Positions 43,882-52,880 of a stretch of DNA of 64,000 bases are shown piece by piece. Numbering within the stretch: position 1 is the first letter of the stretch; every line of letters starts with the position of its first letter. The translations under genes and the position numbers were made by a program. The stretch is taken from assembly GCA_029071325.1 (NCBI GenBank), contig JAIEAP010000001.1, positions 1 to 64,000 on the forward strand. The letters are read 5' to 3'. The notes under the pieces are model-generated. The model was not told the DNA's origin. It was given only the letters and a program-made list of their open reading frames with translations, and did no database searches. This stretch comes from Lachnospiraceae bacterium (GTDB taxonomy: Bacteria > Bacillota > Clostridia > Lachnospirales > Lachnospiraceae).

Positions 43882-44649
43882 ATGTCAGAGAAATTCAATG
43901 AGCAGGCAATCATCATCCGACAGGAGGAAATTGCGGACGATATCTACAGCATGTGGCTGCGGACAGAGAGCATTGCAAAAAATGCCAGAGCCGGACAGTT
44001 CGTATCTGTCTATTGCAGCGATGGAAGCAGGATATTGCCGAGGCCCATCAGCATTTGCCAGATTGACCGGCAGGACAGTGCGATCCGGCTTGTTTATCGG
44101 ACAGTAGGAAAAGGTACGGAGGAATTTGCCAAGCTTCACACGGGGGATATTTTAAACGTTACCGGTCCCCTTGGGAATGGATTTCCACAAAAGGGCGGGA
44201 AAGCGATTCTCATCGGCGGCGGTGTTGGGATTCCGCCTATGCTGCAGCTGGCAAAAGAATTGAAATGTGAGAAACAGGTGGTGCTGGGCTTCCGGGATGA
44301 GCAGTTTCTGGTAGAGGAATTTCAGAAAGAGGCGGTTGTATGTATTGCAACAGAGGATGGCAGTGCGGGAACGGAAGGAAACGTGCTGGATGCAATCCGG
44401 GAAAATGGTCTGACCGCTGAGATTATCTATGCCTGCGGACCGGCGCCTATGCTGCGCGCAGTCAAGGCGTATGCCGCAGAACGTCATATAGAATGCTGGA
44501 TATCCATGGAGGAGCGGATGGCATGCGGCATCGGCGCATGTCTTGCATGCGTCTGTAAGTCCAAGCGCAAGGATGAGCATACCAATGTGAAGAATAAACG
44601 GGTCTGCAAAGAGGGGCCAGTGTTCCGGGCAGAGGAGGTGGAGTTCTGA
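43882..44649 (+). CDS. pyrK: Dihydroorotate dehydrogenase electron-transfer subunit
   Basis: 255 aa. Passes electrons from dihydroorotate dehydrogenase 1B to NAD via FAD and a [2Fe-2S] cluster. FAD-binding RPISIC, the NAD-binding GGGVGIPPML, and the cluster cysteines in MACGIGACLACVC plus a fourth Cys in RVCKEGPVF near the C-terminus (C-x4-C-x2-C with the distal Cys). AAGGAGACGAGG precedes the ATG. Its TGA overlaps the pyrD ATG (TGATG), coupling subunit synthesis. Confidence 0.94.
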   Translation: MSEKFNEQAIIIRQEEIADDIYSMWLRTESIAKNARAGQFVSVYCSDGSRILPRPISICQIDRQDSAIRLVYRTVGKGTEEFAKLHTGDILNVTGPLGNGFPQKGGKAILIGGGVGIPPMLQLAKELKCEKQVVLGFRDEQFLVEEFQKEAVVCIATEDGSAGTEGNVLDAIRENGLTAEIIYACGPAPMLRAVKAYAAERHIECWISMEERMACGIGACLACVCKSKRKDEHTNVKNKRVCKEGPVFRAEEVEF

Positions 44650-45554
44650 TGAATATGAAGGTTTCCATAGCGGGAGTAGAATTGAAGAATCCCATTATGA
44701 CTGCATCCGGTACCTTTGGCTCCGGTCAGGAGTACAGCGAATTTGTAGACTTGAACCGCCTGGGAGCGGTGGTAACCAAGGGGGTGGCAAATGTCCCGTG
44801 GGAAGGCAACCCTACCCCGAGGGTGGCAGAGGTCTATGGAGGTATGCTGAATGCCATCGGATTGCAGAATCCTGGTATCGATGTATTCTTGCAGCGTGAT
44901 ATTCCTTTTCTGACCCACTGCGATGCGAAAGTGGTGGTCAATGTCTGCGGAAGGACGCTGGAGGATTATCTTGAGGTGGTAGAGCGATTGAGCGATCAGC
45001 CGGTGGATCTGCTGGAAATCAATATTTCGTGCCCCAATGTCAAAGAGGGCGGAATTGCATTTGGTCAGAACGCGGCTTCCGTGGAAGCTATTACCAGAGA
45101 AGTGAAGGCACATGCCGCTCAGCCTGTGATCATGAAGCTGAGTCCCAATGTCACGGACATTACGGAAATGGCAAGGGCCGCGGAGGCGGGGGGAGCAGAT
45201 GCTCTGTCCCTGATCAACACCCTGACCGGCATGAAGATCGATGTGGAAAGACGTAAATTCGCGCTGGCGAATAAAACCGGCGGCATGTCGGGACCGGCGA
45301 TACATCCCATCGCCGTGCGCATGGTATATCAGACCGCTCAGGCAGTTAAGCTTCCCATCATAGGAATGGGCGGCGTTATGACAGCGGTGGATGCACTGGA
45401 GCTGATGCTGGCAGGCGCCACGGCTGTGGCGGTGGGAACGGCAAACTTTGCCAATCCCAGAGCAGTTACGGATATTATTGACGGTATGCAGGATTATCTG
45501 GAACAGCATGGCATTGCGGATATCTGCGAACTGATCGGGGCGGTGCGGGAGTAA
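44649..45554 (+). CDS. pyrD: Dihydroorotate dehydrogenase 1B, catalytic subunit
   Basis: 301 aa. Oxidises dihydroorotate to orotate with FMN. ASGTFGSGQEYSEF, GLQNPGIDVFL, the catalytic Cys in LLEINISCPNVKEGGI (about 123-138), IMKLSPNV, and the FMN-phosphate loops MSGPAIHPIAVRMV and IIGMGGVMTAVDALE. ATG overlaps the pyrK stop. In related genomes pyrE commonly follows; here a terminator and a 12-kb island separate them. Confidence 0.95.
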   Translation: MNMKVSIAGVELKNPIMTASGTFGSGQEYSEFVDLNRLGAVVTKGVANVPWEGNPTPRVAEVYGGMLNAIGLQNPGIDVFLQRDIPFLTHCDAKVVVNVCGRTLEDYLEVVERLSDQPVDLLEINISCPNVKEGGIAFGQNAASVEAITREVKAHAAQPVIMKLSPNVTDITEMARAAEAGGADALSLINTLTGMKIDVERRKFALANKTGGMSGPAIHPIAVRMVYQTAQAVKLPIIGMGGVMTAVDALELMLAGATAVAVGTANFANPRAVTDIIDGMQDYLEQHGIADICELIGAVRE

Positions 45555-45584
45555 AAAGGTAACGATTCAAAACTTTCTAAAATG

Positions 45585-45629
45585 AAAAAAGCAGTCTATT
45601 TCAATTTGTTGAAAAAGGACTGTTTTTTT
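45585..45629 (+). terminator. Rho-independent terminator after pyrD
   Basis: AAAAAAGCAGTC and GGACTGTTTTTTT pair around a loop with an inner TCAA/TTGA stem. It ends the pyrC-F-K-D transcript. Confidence 0.78.
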
Positions 45630-45683
45630 ATTTCTGTGAGTGAGCCGATTTCCCGGGTTACAGATAAAAACTGTTCGAAGATC

Positions 45684-45756
45684 TGTGACAAGCGTGTGAC
45701 AAAAAGGGGAACATTTCTTGTCACAGCTTGTAGGGTGAAACGTATTCAAATAAAAT
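45684..45756 (+). promoter_or_regulatory. Operator and promoter region of the large HTH gene
   Basis: Two direct TGTGACAA copies (45684-45691, 45695-45702) face an inverted TTGTCACA (45718-45725). The block 45706-45732 (GGGGAACATTTC then TTGTCACAGCTTGTA) recurs with one mismatch at 47354-47380 in front of the surface-protein gene. A possible promoter is TTGTAG (45727-45732), 18 bp, TAAAAT (45751-45756). The leader to the gene is long (about 130 nt) and AT-rich. Confidence 0.6.
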
Positions 45757-45890
45757 AGAGATGTGGTTCGCATATCTCATCTTACATCTTTTCTATCTTT
45801 TATATCAGAGTATATCATAACAGTTATCAAATAAAACAGGGGAGATTGAGGAACTGCAAAATATGAGATATATACAAAGGAGAAAGGGGC

Positions 45891-47336
45891 ATGTCAGAAT
45901 TTTCGGATTTGCTGGAAACATGTATCATGCACACGGGATTATCGGAAACACGTTTGGCGGAAAGCAGCGGTTTTAGCAGGAGCTATATTGCAAAGCTCAA
46001 AAATGGGCAGCGTCTGTCGCCGGATACGGAGAAGATGGAGCGATTATTTGCATGCCTGCAGCTCAGCCAGGCTGAGTATACGGAGCTGTGGAACCGATAT
46101 CTGGAGGAGCGGCAGGGGAAGGAGAAATATGGTCTCACCCAGGCTGTTCTGGGATTTGTTTCCAGTTCCCGCCAGATATCAAAATTGTCTGCTGAAATCA
46201 GGATGGATTGTGCGCTGCCGGATGTGTGGGTAGTGGAGGGAAGAGAGGATGTGGATTATTTCCTGAAGCTTTTGATTGAGCAGGAGGCGCTTGGACCGTC
46301 AGGGTATCTGAAAATTCTGGCACAGCCGGAATGCGGTGCACTCATGGATCGTTTAAAAAACGCGTTTAAGCTAAATCATGAATTCCGGGTAGATCATCTG
46401 ATATGTCTGAATAATGATATGAAGAGAGATGCAGATAAGTATTACAATATAGAATTACTACAGAAAATAATACCGGCAGTTTTGTGCGGACATGCCTCAA
46501 ACTATAGGGTATATTACAATTATGACAGAGTCCAATCGCATTTTAACCGCTTCAATATGATGCCTTATCTGATTTTAAGCCGGGATCGGGTAGTACAGGT
46601 TGATTATGAATTTGAGCATGCTGTAATCTGCCGTGTAGAGGAAAAATTGGAATATTTTTCAAAGGCATTTCAGGGACTTGTGAAGACATGCCCATTCCTG
46701 TACGAATCATTTGTGGATGATGCGTCCGTCATGCAGTATTGGGCGAGACACAGAAAAATAAACGAAACATTTTATGCGGCAGGAAATATGCCGTTTATGA
46801 TGGGTTTGGATATGATGGATATCATGCATCCGTATGTAACCTCATGCAGGGAAGAATTGGAGGCGGTGATGCGGCAGATGCATGAGTGGAGAGAAAACAG
46901 GGCAGACGATTCCGGGAAGATAGTATCCTATTTTACGGAAGCAGGTATCCATCGATTTATGGAAGAAGGACGGATTATGGAAATCCCGGAAAAAGTATAT
47001 ATGCCGCTGCAAAGAGAGGACCGGCGCGTGATGATTCGAAGGTTGTTAGAAGCGGTGGAGCAGGGGTTCTATGAACCGCGGCTGATCCGGACCGACCGGT
47101 ATCAGTGGCCGGGAGAGATTTCCATTTCCATGTATAATTATGAGGAGATGGCATTGTACTATGATCTTGACGGCGGGAAGCAGATGTTTCGGATAGAGGA
47201 GAAGACCATCACTAGACGGTTTTATGAGTTTATGGAGATGTTTGGGGAGAGTGCTTATGTATGTTCTGTCCAGGAGACAGTAGAGTATCTGGAGCGGTTG
47301 GTGGATGAAGAGATGATAGAATATGCGGCAGTGTGA
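45891..47336 (+). CDS. Large XRE-type HTH protein, probable regulator
   Basis: 481 aa. An N-terminal HTH (about residues 5-70) reads HTGLSETRLAESSGFSRSYI and AKLKNGQRLSPDTEKMERLF, followed by a 400-residue region I do not recognise. That region is soluble, rich in aromatic residues (MMPYLILSRDRVVQVDYEF, NMPFMMGLDMMDIMHPYV) and could be a ligand- or signal-binding module. AAGGAGAAAGG precedes the ATG. Inference: it binds the TGTGACAA/TTGTCACA sites before its own gene and before the surface-protein gene immediately downstream. Its stop codon overlaps the second operator. It interrupts the pyr cluster, so it is probably acquired. Confidence 0.65.
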   Translation: MSEFSDLLETCIMHTGLSETRLAESSGFSRSYIAKLKNGQRLSPDTEKMERLFACLQLSQAEYTELWNRYLEERQGKEKYGLTQAVLGFVSSSRQISKLSAEIRMDCALPDVWVVEGREDVDYFLKLLIEQEALGPSGYLKILAQPECGALMDRLKNAFKLNHEFRVDHLICLNNDMKRDADKYYNIELLQKIIPAVLCGHASNYRVYYNYDRVQSHFNRFNMMPYLILSRDRVVQVDYEFEHAVICRVEEKLEYFSKAFQGLVKTCPFLYESFVDDASVMQYWARHRKINETFYAAGNMPFMMGLDMMDIMHPYVTSCREELEAVMRQMHEWRENRADDSGKIVSYFTEAGIHRFMEEGRIMEIPEKVYMPLQREDRRVMIRRLLEAVEQGFYEPRLIRTDRYQWPGEISISMYNYEEMALYYDLDGGKQMFRIEEKTITRRFYEFMEMFGESAYVCSVQETVEYLERLVDEEMIEYAAV

Positions 47337-47402
47337 CAAATTGCTGTGAAATTGGGGAACATTTTTTGTCACAGCTTGTACCGTAGATTTTTGTACTATA
47401 AA
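47332..47402 (+). promoter_or_regulatory. Second copy of the shared operator, before the surface-protein gene
   Basis: TGTGACAA (47332-47339) overlaps the HTH gene stop; TTGTCACA is at 47366-47373. GGGGAACATTTT then TTGTCACAGCTTGTA (47354-47380) matches 45706-45732 in 26 of 27 positions. TATAAA at 47397-47402 is a possible -10 with TTGTAC (47376-47381) as a -35 at a short 15-bp spacing. Confidence 0.6.
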
Positions 47403-47469
47403 ATGAAAGAACCACTCGTAAAAGAGTTCGGAACAATCACAAATATGCGATTTTATAAGGAGGATGAAA

Positions 47470-50400
47470 ATGAAAAAGAAAAGGAAGCTATGGGTAAAGC
47501 TCGCGGCGTTGACGCTTGCCCTGGCATTGCTGTGGATAAACATGGCGGATGTCAGGAATATCGTAAATGCCAATGCGGGAAGCGAAGAGCTGCAAACGGA
47601 TACGGAGGATATATCTGGACAGGATGAGCCGCCTTTAGATGGAGAGGATGAAATCGAAACCGAACAGGGTGATACAACGCCAGGTGGAGAGAAGGTAAAC
47701 ACACCCAATCAGGATGCTACTGATGATGAATCATTCACTGTTACGGTCGATGGATTTGATATGGCCGAGGCAACGGGCGAGCAAACCGTGACGCTTACGG
47801 TAACAACAAGCAGCGCGGCAGACGGTGTGAAGATAGTACTTGGAGTGGAGGGCTCTGATGAGCAAATACCAGTGGAAAAAGATTCTGTGAAAGATGCTGG
47901 TGACGGGAAGACCTGGACGGTAGAACTGCCTGTTAGCGAATATACAGAATGGACAGTCGGAACAAAGGTATATGTTTCTTCTGTTACAGCAACCAAGGAT
48001 GGAAAAAAAGTAAATGGTATAGTGAGCAATTCGGAAGGCGACGAATCCAGCGTGTCCGCCGAGAATGCTAAGTATTCGTTTACGGTAGTGGGAGAAGAGG
48101 GAAATCCTGGAGGAGATGGCAACGAACCGGATGACCCGAAGAAGGATCCTGAGGGGAATGACAACGATTCGGATGACCCGAAGAAGGATCCTGAGGATAC
48201 GAAAGGGGCTGACGTTACCAAACCTGTCATTGAAGCAATCGTAATCGATAAGCAGGGAAAGCCGGTAACGGATGGCGAGACTGTGAAAATTACGATATCT
48301 GCATATGATATGGGAGATGGAGTCGAGAACATACATCTGGAGCTCAAAAATGAGTACTCTGATTATTCATATGGAGTAGACGTTGCTTACGATGAAACTA
48401 CGAAAAAAGGCGAGGCTGTTCTGGATGTAAGCGCAAAGGATTGGTTAAAGGGAAAGGTGTATATTTATAACGTCACGGTAACGGATCAAATGGGAAATTG
48501 CGCCTATGGAGAAGTTGACCTAGGATCCTCAGATTTTAAGTATGCATCCGTTGACAGTGCGAAGCATTGGTTCATTGCCGATAGAAAGGGCGTTGATGTG
48601 CAGAAACCGGAAATAAAAAAGGTGGAGCTTACACCCAATGGATTCACTGTAGAGCCGAAAGGACAGGTGGAAATCAAGGTCATGGCAACGGATGATGTGG
48701 CATTGAAATTAGAGAAGGGATGCCGAGCATATTTTTCGTGTGGTGGGGTTCACAATGTGTATTCCCGGAAAGATCTGTACCTGGACTGGGATCAGGAAGA
48801 AAAATGTTATTGTGGAACACTGGAAATCACAGGACAACTCTATCCGGGAGAGTGGAGATTAAATGATGTAAGAGTTTGGGATGCCGCAGATAACTACAGT
48901 GATTTGTATCCGGAGAATATCACCTTTACGATCCAAAACGAGGATTATGACAAGGAGATGCCCAAGGTACAGAGTGTGCAGATGGAAAAGACGGGAGAAG
49001 TCTTGCAAGCAGGTGAATCTGTATTGTTGTCTGTGGAGGCAACGGATAATCAGGGGATAGAATATGTAGATGTATGTCTGTGGGCAGTATCGGGAGACAG
49101 CCTTAGCTATACAAGTGGGAGCAGAATAATCAGACTGAATAGAGTAGAAAATACTGACCGGTATGAAGGGATTTTTAAAATTGATGACCAGACCTATCCA
49201 TGTGAATGGTATGTAAAGTTGATACGTATTCAGGATAAATCTGGAAATTATCAGGAGATAGAATCCTGTACGTCAGGGGAATATGAGGTATATTATTATG
49301 ATGGTCCATACAGTGAGGATTCCTATTCGTTGGAGGAAAGATTCTATGTCTTGGTTGCCGATCAGAAGGGTGACGTGATAAGGCCGGATGTAAGGGTCTG
49401 GGTTTATGGATTAGTAAAGACAGGCGAGGACTCTTGGTGGTATGATGATTTTGGTCGAGCAATTCAGGTTCCACGCAGGGCAACACTTGAAGAGGTGCAG
49501 AAGCTGTGCGGAACGGCGGAGACTCCTGACGGGCTTGTCTTTGAAGGCTGGATGTCTACAAGGGGCTCTTCAGATAACAGCAAAGATCCCATGATTTTAT
49601 GGAAAGGCAATTCTGTGAGAGCTAAGTACGATAAAAATCTGGTTATACTTAATCTGTGTGATGCAGATGGAAATACATTATATAGCAACGTAATTTTCGG
49701 AGAAGAGGGGCAGACGTTGGCGCTTCCGAAGGATATATCGGGACTTTGCAATATCAAATGGGAAGACTGGGTTGACGGTGAGCGGATTGTAGTTGATAAC
49801 GTAATAGTAACCAGCGATCCAGTGTATTATGTTTCCGGAACCGCAGAATTGGATGCGGATAACCCTGCAACTCCGCCAGCTCCTATTACGCCGGATACCC
49901 CGGTAAGACCGCCCTACGCGGAGCCTGTTGCACTGCCGGGTCAGAAGATTGCGGAGGTTGTCGCTGAGATTGCAGCGGCAGGAAACGGAGCGACCATTAC
50001 AGTTGCTATGGGAGATGCAACCGTTGTGCCGAAGGATATCCTGGAGGCGGCAAAGGGTAAGGATGTAGACGTAGTCCTGCAGATGGACGGTTACACCTGG
50101 ACCATCAACGGGAAGAATATTTTAAGTGAAAATCTGAAGGACATCAATCTGAGGGTAATCCGGAATACCGAATATATTCCAAGCGGTTTGATCTCTCAGC
50201 TGGCAGGAGATAATCCGGTAGAACAGATTACGCTGGAGTATGACGGAGATTTTGGATTTAAAGCTGATCTGACCATGAATATCGGCAGCCAGTATGCCGG
50301 AAAATCCGGGAACCTCTATTGGCATGACAGCGATGGACGAATGATATTTATGAATGCAGGAGCCATTGATGTAGCCGGTAATGTGACTCTTGGCTTCAGC

Positions 50401-50607
50401 CATGCTTCGGATTATGCGATTGTCATTACGGGTCCGGCAGCAACGATAGTTCCTAATACGGCAGTGGCATCTGTTAGCACGTCGGCGGCGGTCACTCCTA
50501 AAACTGGCGACGAGTTGCCCGTGGTTCCGTATGCGGCAGTGTGCGCAGTTGGATTCGTTGGGATTCTGATTACAGGCGTTGTAATAAAAAAGAGACATGG
50601 AAAATAG
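47470..50607 (+). CDS. Large secreted, sortase-type cell-wall-anchored protein
   Basis: 1045 aa. A signal peptide (KLAALTLALALLWINMADV) is followed by an acidic, Gly/Asp/Glu-rich stretch with repeated DDPKKDPE (about 210-245), then several beta-rich repeats of about 120-130 residues (Ig-like; for example KPVIEAIVIDKQGKPV and KPEIKKVELTPNGFTV open two of them), a Pro-rich linker (TPPAPITPDTPVRPPY), and a final domain. The C-terminus has PKTGD, a sortase recognition variant, then a membrane helix (VPYAAVCAVGFVGILI) and KKRHGK. It is probably an adhesin or binding protein. ATG 47470 has AAGGAGG at 6 nt. Its upstream operator is shared with the adjacent HTH gene. Confidence 0.78.
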   Translation: MKKKRKLWVKLAALTLALALLWINMADVRNIVNANAGSEELQTDTEDISGQDEPPLDGEDEIETEQGDTTPGGEKVNTPNQDATDDESFTVTVDGFDMAEATGEQTVTLTVTTSSAADGVKIVLGVEGSDEQIPVEKDSVKDAGDGKTWTVELPVSEYTEWTVGTKVYVSSVTATKDGKKVNGIVSNSEGDESSVSAENAKYSFTVVGEEGNPGGDGNEPDDPKKDPEGNDNDSDDPKKDPEDTKGADVTKPVIEAIVIDKQGKPVTDGETVKITISAYDMGDGVENIHLELKNEYSDYSYGVDVAYDETTKKGEAVLDVSAKDWLKGKVYIYNVTVTDQMGNCAYGEVDLGSSDFKYASVDSAKHWFIADRKGVDVQKPEIKKVELTPNGFTVEPKGQVEIKVMATDDVALKLEKGCRAYFSCGGVHNVYSRKDLYLDWDQEEKCYCGTLEITGQLYPGEWRLNDVRVWDAADNYSDLYPENITFTIQNEDYDKEMPKVQSVQMEKTGEVLQAGESVLLSVEATDNQGIEYVDVCLWAVSGDSLSYTSGSRIIRLNRVENTDRYEGIFKIDDQTYPCEWYVKLIRIQDKSGNYQEIESCTSGEYEVYYYDGPYSEDSYSLEERFYVLVADQKGDVIRPDVRVWVYGLVKTGEDSWWYDDFGRAIQVPRRATLEEVQKLCGTAETPDGLVFEGWMSTRGSSDNSKDPMILWKGNSVRAKYDKNLVILNLCDADGNTLYSNVIFGEEGQTLALPKDISGLCNIKWEDWVDGERIVVDNVIVTSDPVYYVSGTAELDADNPATPPAPITPDTPVRPPYAEPVALPGQKIAEVVAEIAAAGNGATITVAMGDATVVPKDILEAAKGKDVDVVLQMDGYTWTINGKNILSENLKDINLRVIRNTEYIPSGLISQLAGDNPVEQITLEYDGDFGFKADLTMNIGSQYAGKSGNLYWHDSDGRMIFMNAGAIDVAGNVTLGFSHASDYAIVITGPAATIVPNTAVASVSTSAAVTPKTGDELPVVPYAAVCAVGFVGILITGVVIKKRHGK

Positions 50608-50624
50608 ATAGACTGAAATAAAAT

Positions 50625-50670
50625 ACGAGGGTATTCCAAAGTCAATGACTGGAGAAATACCCTCGTTTAC
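50625..50670 (+). terminator. Rho-independent terminator
   Basis: ACGAGGGTATT (50625-50635) pairs with AATACCCTCGT (50656-50666), then a T-rich tail. It closes the surface-protein gene and also faces the convergent Rpn gene. Confidence 0.8.
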
Positions 50671-50690
50671 ATATTTCGTCTGTGACAGAT

Positions 50691-51587
50691 TTATAGATGG
50701 AATTCTGCCAGCAGTTGCTCCTGATATTCCAGATCTTTTGCGGCTTTGACAATGTCGTCTGTCCGCCCGGCTTCCGCCAGCCGGATGGTCAGCTGATTCA
50801 GAAGATCACGTCCTTCCATGCGCCCTTCTATACGTCCTTCCTGACGTTCTTCTTTTCGTATCATTTGTTCCCGTACATATGAATTCATATAGTTGATACC
50901 CACCTTTCTATTGAACTTCACCTGTGTAACAAGCTTATGAATGGAAGCGATATCTTGATTAGTCACGTTGGAAGCTGTTGTTTCTTCTATGTATTTTAGC
51001 ATATCAATAAGCGTCTGACTAGAGTTTTCAGCGGTTCCTCTGGTATAAATAAAGATTTTCTGTGCACCGTCGTCATAAGGGACAGACGGATCCTCGACGC
51101 ATTGATTGCGGATGGTATAGAGCATGCGTTTTTTCCCGAAGGGATCATAGGGGAGAATGGTGATGATAACGACATTGGGAAGTTCGTTGTAAGAAGCGCC
51201 AGAGGAGAGCAGTTTTGTGTCCATAAGACCGTGATAATAACGTGTGCGCCGGGGAAGTGTATTTTTCTCATATGTGTTGTCTGGTTCGATGTCATAAATA
51301 TCCGGGATGACTTCGGCGTCAATCTGATCAGCCAGGAGTTCATCGGATACATCTTCAATATAGGCATCCAGCCGGATGCCGTGTTTATCGGTGTCGATGC
51401 CGGGAATGCTTTTTTGCGGGATAACTTTAACCTTGCGGATGGTACGTCCCAGGATTGTGCCCAGAAGAATCCGGGCAAATTCTTCGCCGCCCTCGCCAGA
51501 CAAAACCTCCTGGAACAGGAAGTCATCAATCAGGTTCAGTTCCTCTAATGTTCGTCTGTGTCGTTGTACTTTTTGGTTTTTTGTCAT
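50691..51587 (-). CDS. Rpn/PD-(D/E)XK nuclease-family transposase-like protein, copy A
   Basis: 298 aa. The N-terminus (LEELNLIDDFLFQEVLSGEG) and the core GIRLDAYIEDVSDELLADQ with DAEVIPDIYDIEPD match the PD-(D/E)XK 'Rpn family recombination-promoting nuclease / putative transposase' group. The charged C-terminal tail is diagnostic (REQMIRKEERQEGRIEGRME). Such proteins promote RecA-independent recombination or defend against phage in E. coli; the role here is unknown. It is nearly identical to copy B 90 bp away. Copy A has an extra repeat of EGR units in its tail. GGAGGAAAT precedes the ATG. Confidence 0.8.
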   Translation of the reverse strand: MTKNQKVQRHRRTLEELNLIDDFLFQEVLSGEGGEEFARILLGTILGRTIRKVKVIPQKSIPGIDTDKHGIRLDAYIEDVSDELLADQIDAEVIPDIYDIEPDNTYEKNTLPRRTRYYHGLMDTKLLSSGASYNELPNVVIITILPYDPFGKKRMLYTIRNQCVEDPSVPYDDGAQKIFIYTRGTAENSSQTLIDMLKYIEETTASNVTNQDIASIHKLVTQVKFNRKVGINYMNSYVREQMIRKEERQEGRIEGRMEGRDLLNQLTIRLAEAGRTDDIVKAAKDLEYQEQLLAEFHL

Positions 51588-51755
51588 AGGCAGATTTCCT
51601 CCTTAGAATTGTGATTGGAATCATAGAGTGTTATGAAATGTGATAGACGGCGGAATGCCGGAACCTCGCAAGGAAGTATGACACTGCAGTTTGCGCAGTA
51701 AAAGATGGTGCGATGACATAGTTTGATGAAATGTTTTGTAAGTTTCATATTGCGT

Positions 51756-52628
51756 TTATAGATGAAACTCTGCCAGCAGTTGTTCCTGATATTCTGGGTC
51801 TTTGGCTGCTCTGATAATGTCGTCTGTCCGCCCGGCTTCTGCCAGCCGGATGGTCAGCTGATTCAGAAGATCACGTTCTTCCGTACGTCCTTCTTTTCGT
51901 ATCATTTGTTCCCGTACATATGAATTCATATAGTTGATCCCCACCTTTCTGTTGAACTTCACCTGTGTAACAAGCTTATGAATGGAAGCGATATCTTGAT
52001 TAGTCACGTTGGAAGCTGTTGTTTCTTCTATGTATTTTAGCATATCAATAAGCGTCTGACTAGAGTTTTCAGCGGTTCCTCTGGTATAAATAAAGATTTT
52101 CTGTGCACCGTCGTCATAAGGGACAGACGGATCCTCGACGCATTGATTGCGGATGGTATAGAGCATGCGTTTTTTCCCGAAGGGATCATAGGGGAGAATG
52201 GTGATGATAACGACATTGGGAAGTTCGTTGTAAGAAGCGCCAGAGGAGAGCAGTTTTGTGTCCATAAGACCGTGATAATAACGTGTGCGCCGGGGAAGTG
52301 TATTTTTCTCATATGTGTTGTCTGGTTCGATGTCATAAATATCCGGGATGACTTCGGCGTCAATCTGATCAGCCAGGAGTTCATCGGATACATCCTCGAT
52401 ATAGGCGTCAAGCCGGATGCCATGTTTATCAGTGTCGATGCCGGGAATGCTTTTTTGCGGGATAACTTTAACCTTGCGGATGGTACGCCCCAGGATTGTG
52501 CCCAGGAGAATCCGGGCAAATTCTTCGCCGCCCTCTCCAGACAAAACCTCCTGAAACAGGAAGTCGTCGATCAGGTTCAGTTCCTCTAATGTTCGTCTGT
52601 GCCGTTGCGTCTTTTGATTTTCTGTCAT
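51756..52628 (-). CDS. Rpn/PD-(D/E)XK nuclease-family transposase-like protein, copy B
   Basis: 290 aa. Same family as copy A, and the two proteins are identical over long stretches (for example the central block from YYHGLMDTKLLSSGASYNEL to the tail). They differ at the N-terminus (TENQKTQ against TKNQKVQ) and in the tail (EGRTEERDLL against the longer repeat). Either recent tandem duplication or gene conversion explains the match. GGAGGAAATC precedes the ATG. Which copy is active is unknown. Confidence 0.8.
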   Translation of the reverse strand: MTENQKTQRHRRTLEELNLIDDFLFQEVLSGEGGEEFARILLGTILGRTIRKVKVIPQKSIPGIDTDKHGIRLDAYIEDVSDELLADQIDAEVIPDIYDIEPDNTYEKNTLPRRTRYYHGLMDTKLLSSGASYNELPNVVIITILPYDPFGKKRMLYTIRNQCVEDPSVPYDDGAQKIFIYTRGTAENSSQTLIDMLKYIEETTASNVTNQDIASIHKLVTQVKFNRKVGINYMNSYVREQMIRKEGRTEERDLLNQLTIRLAEAGRTDDIIRAAKDPEYQEQLLAEFHL

Positions 52629-52880
52629 AGGCAGATTTCCTCCTTAGAATTGTGATTGGAATCATAGAATGTGATGGAATAGAAATGTGATAGCCGGCGG
52701 AATGCCGGATATGTGATAATGCAGATAATACTGTGGAAATGTATACAATGTCAGTATAGCGCGTATGGGCGGTGAAGACAAATGAAAAAAGTATAAACAA
52801 GACCAGTTTCTTTGCTGTTTGCAGAATTATTATATGATATAATAGCGTTAGACATTATATATAATAAGGGGGGAAGTTCT

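Larger units (their letters stand above)
50690..52708. repeat. Tandem near-identical duplication of about 0.95 kb
   Basis: Unit A is about 50690-51663 and unit B about 51755-52708. Both begin at TTTATAGATG and extend past the start codon through CCTCCTTAGAATTGTGATTG to GGCGGAATGCCGG. The middle (for example 51900-52385 against 50860-51345) appears base-for-base identical while the ends differ at scattered sites. The 90 bp between them is not repeated. No terminal inverted repeats or target duplications are seen. Confidence 0.88.

Noticed and set aside
51102..51548. Forward frame opposite Rpn copy A, repeated opposite copy B at 52143-52589
   Set aside because: Antisense shadow of a real gene; conserved only because the gene is duplicated.
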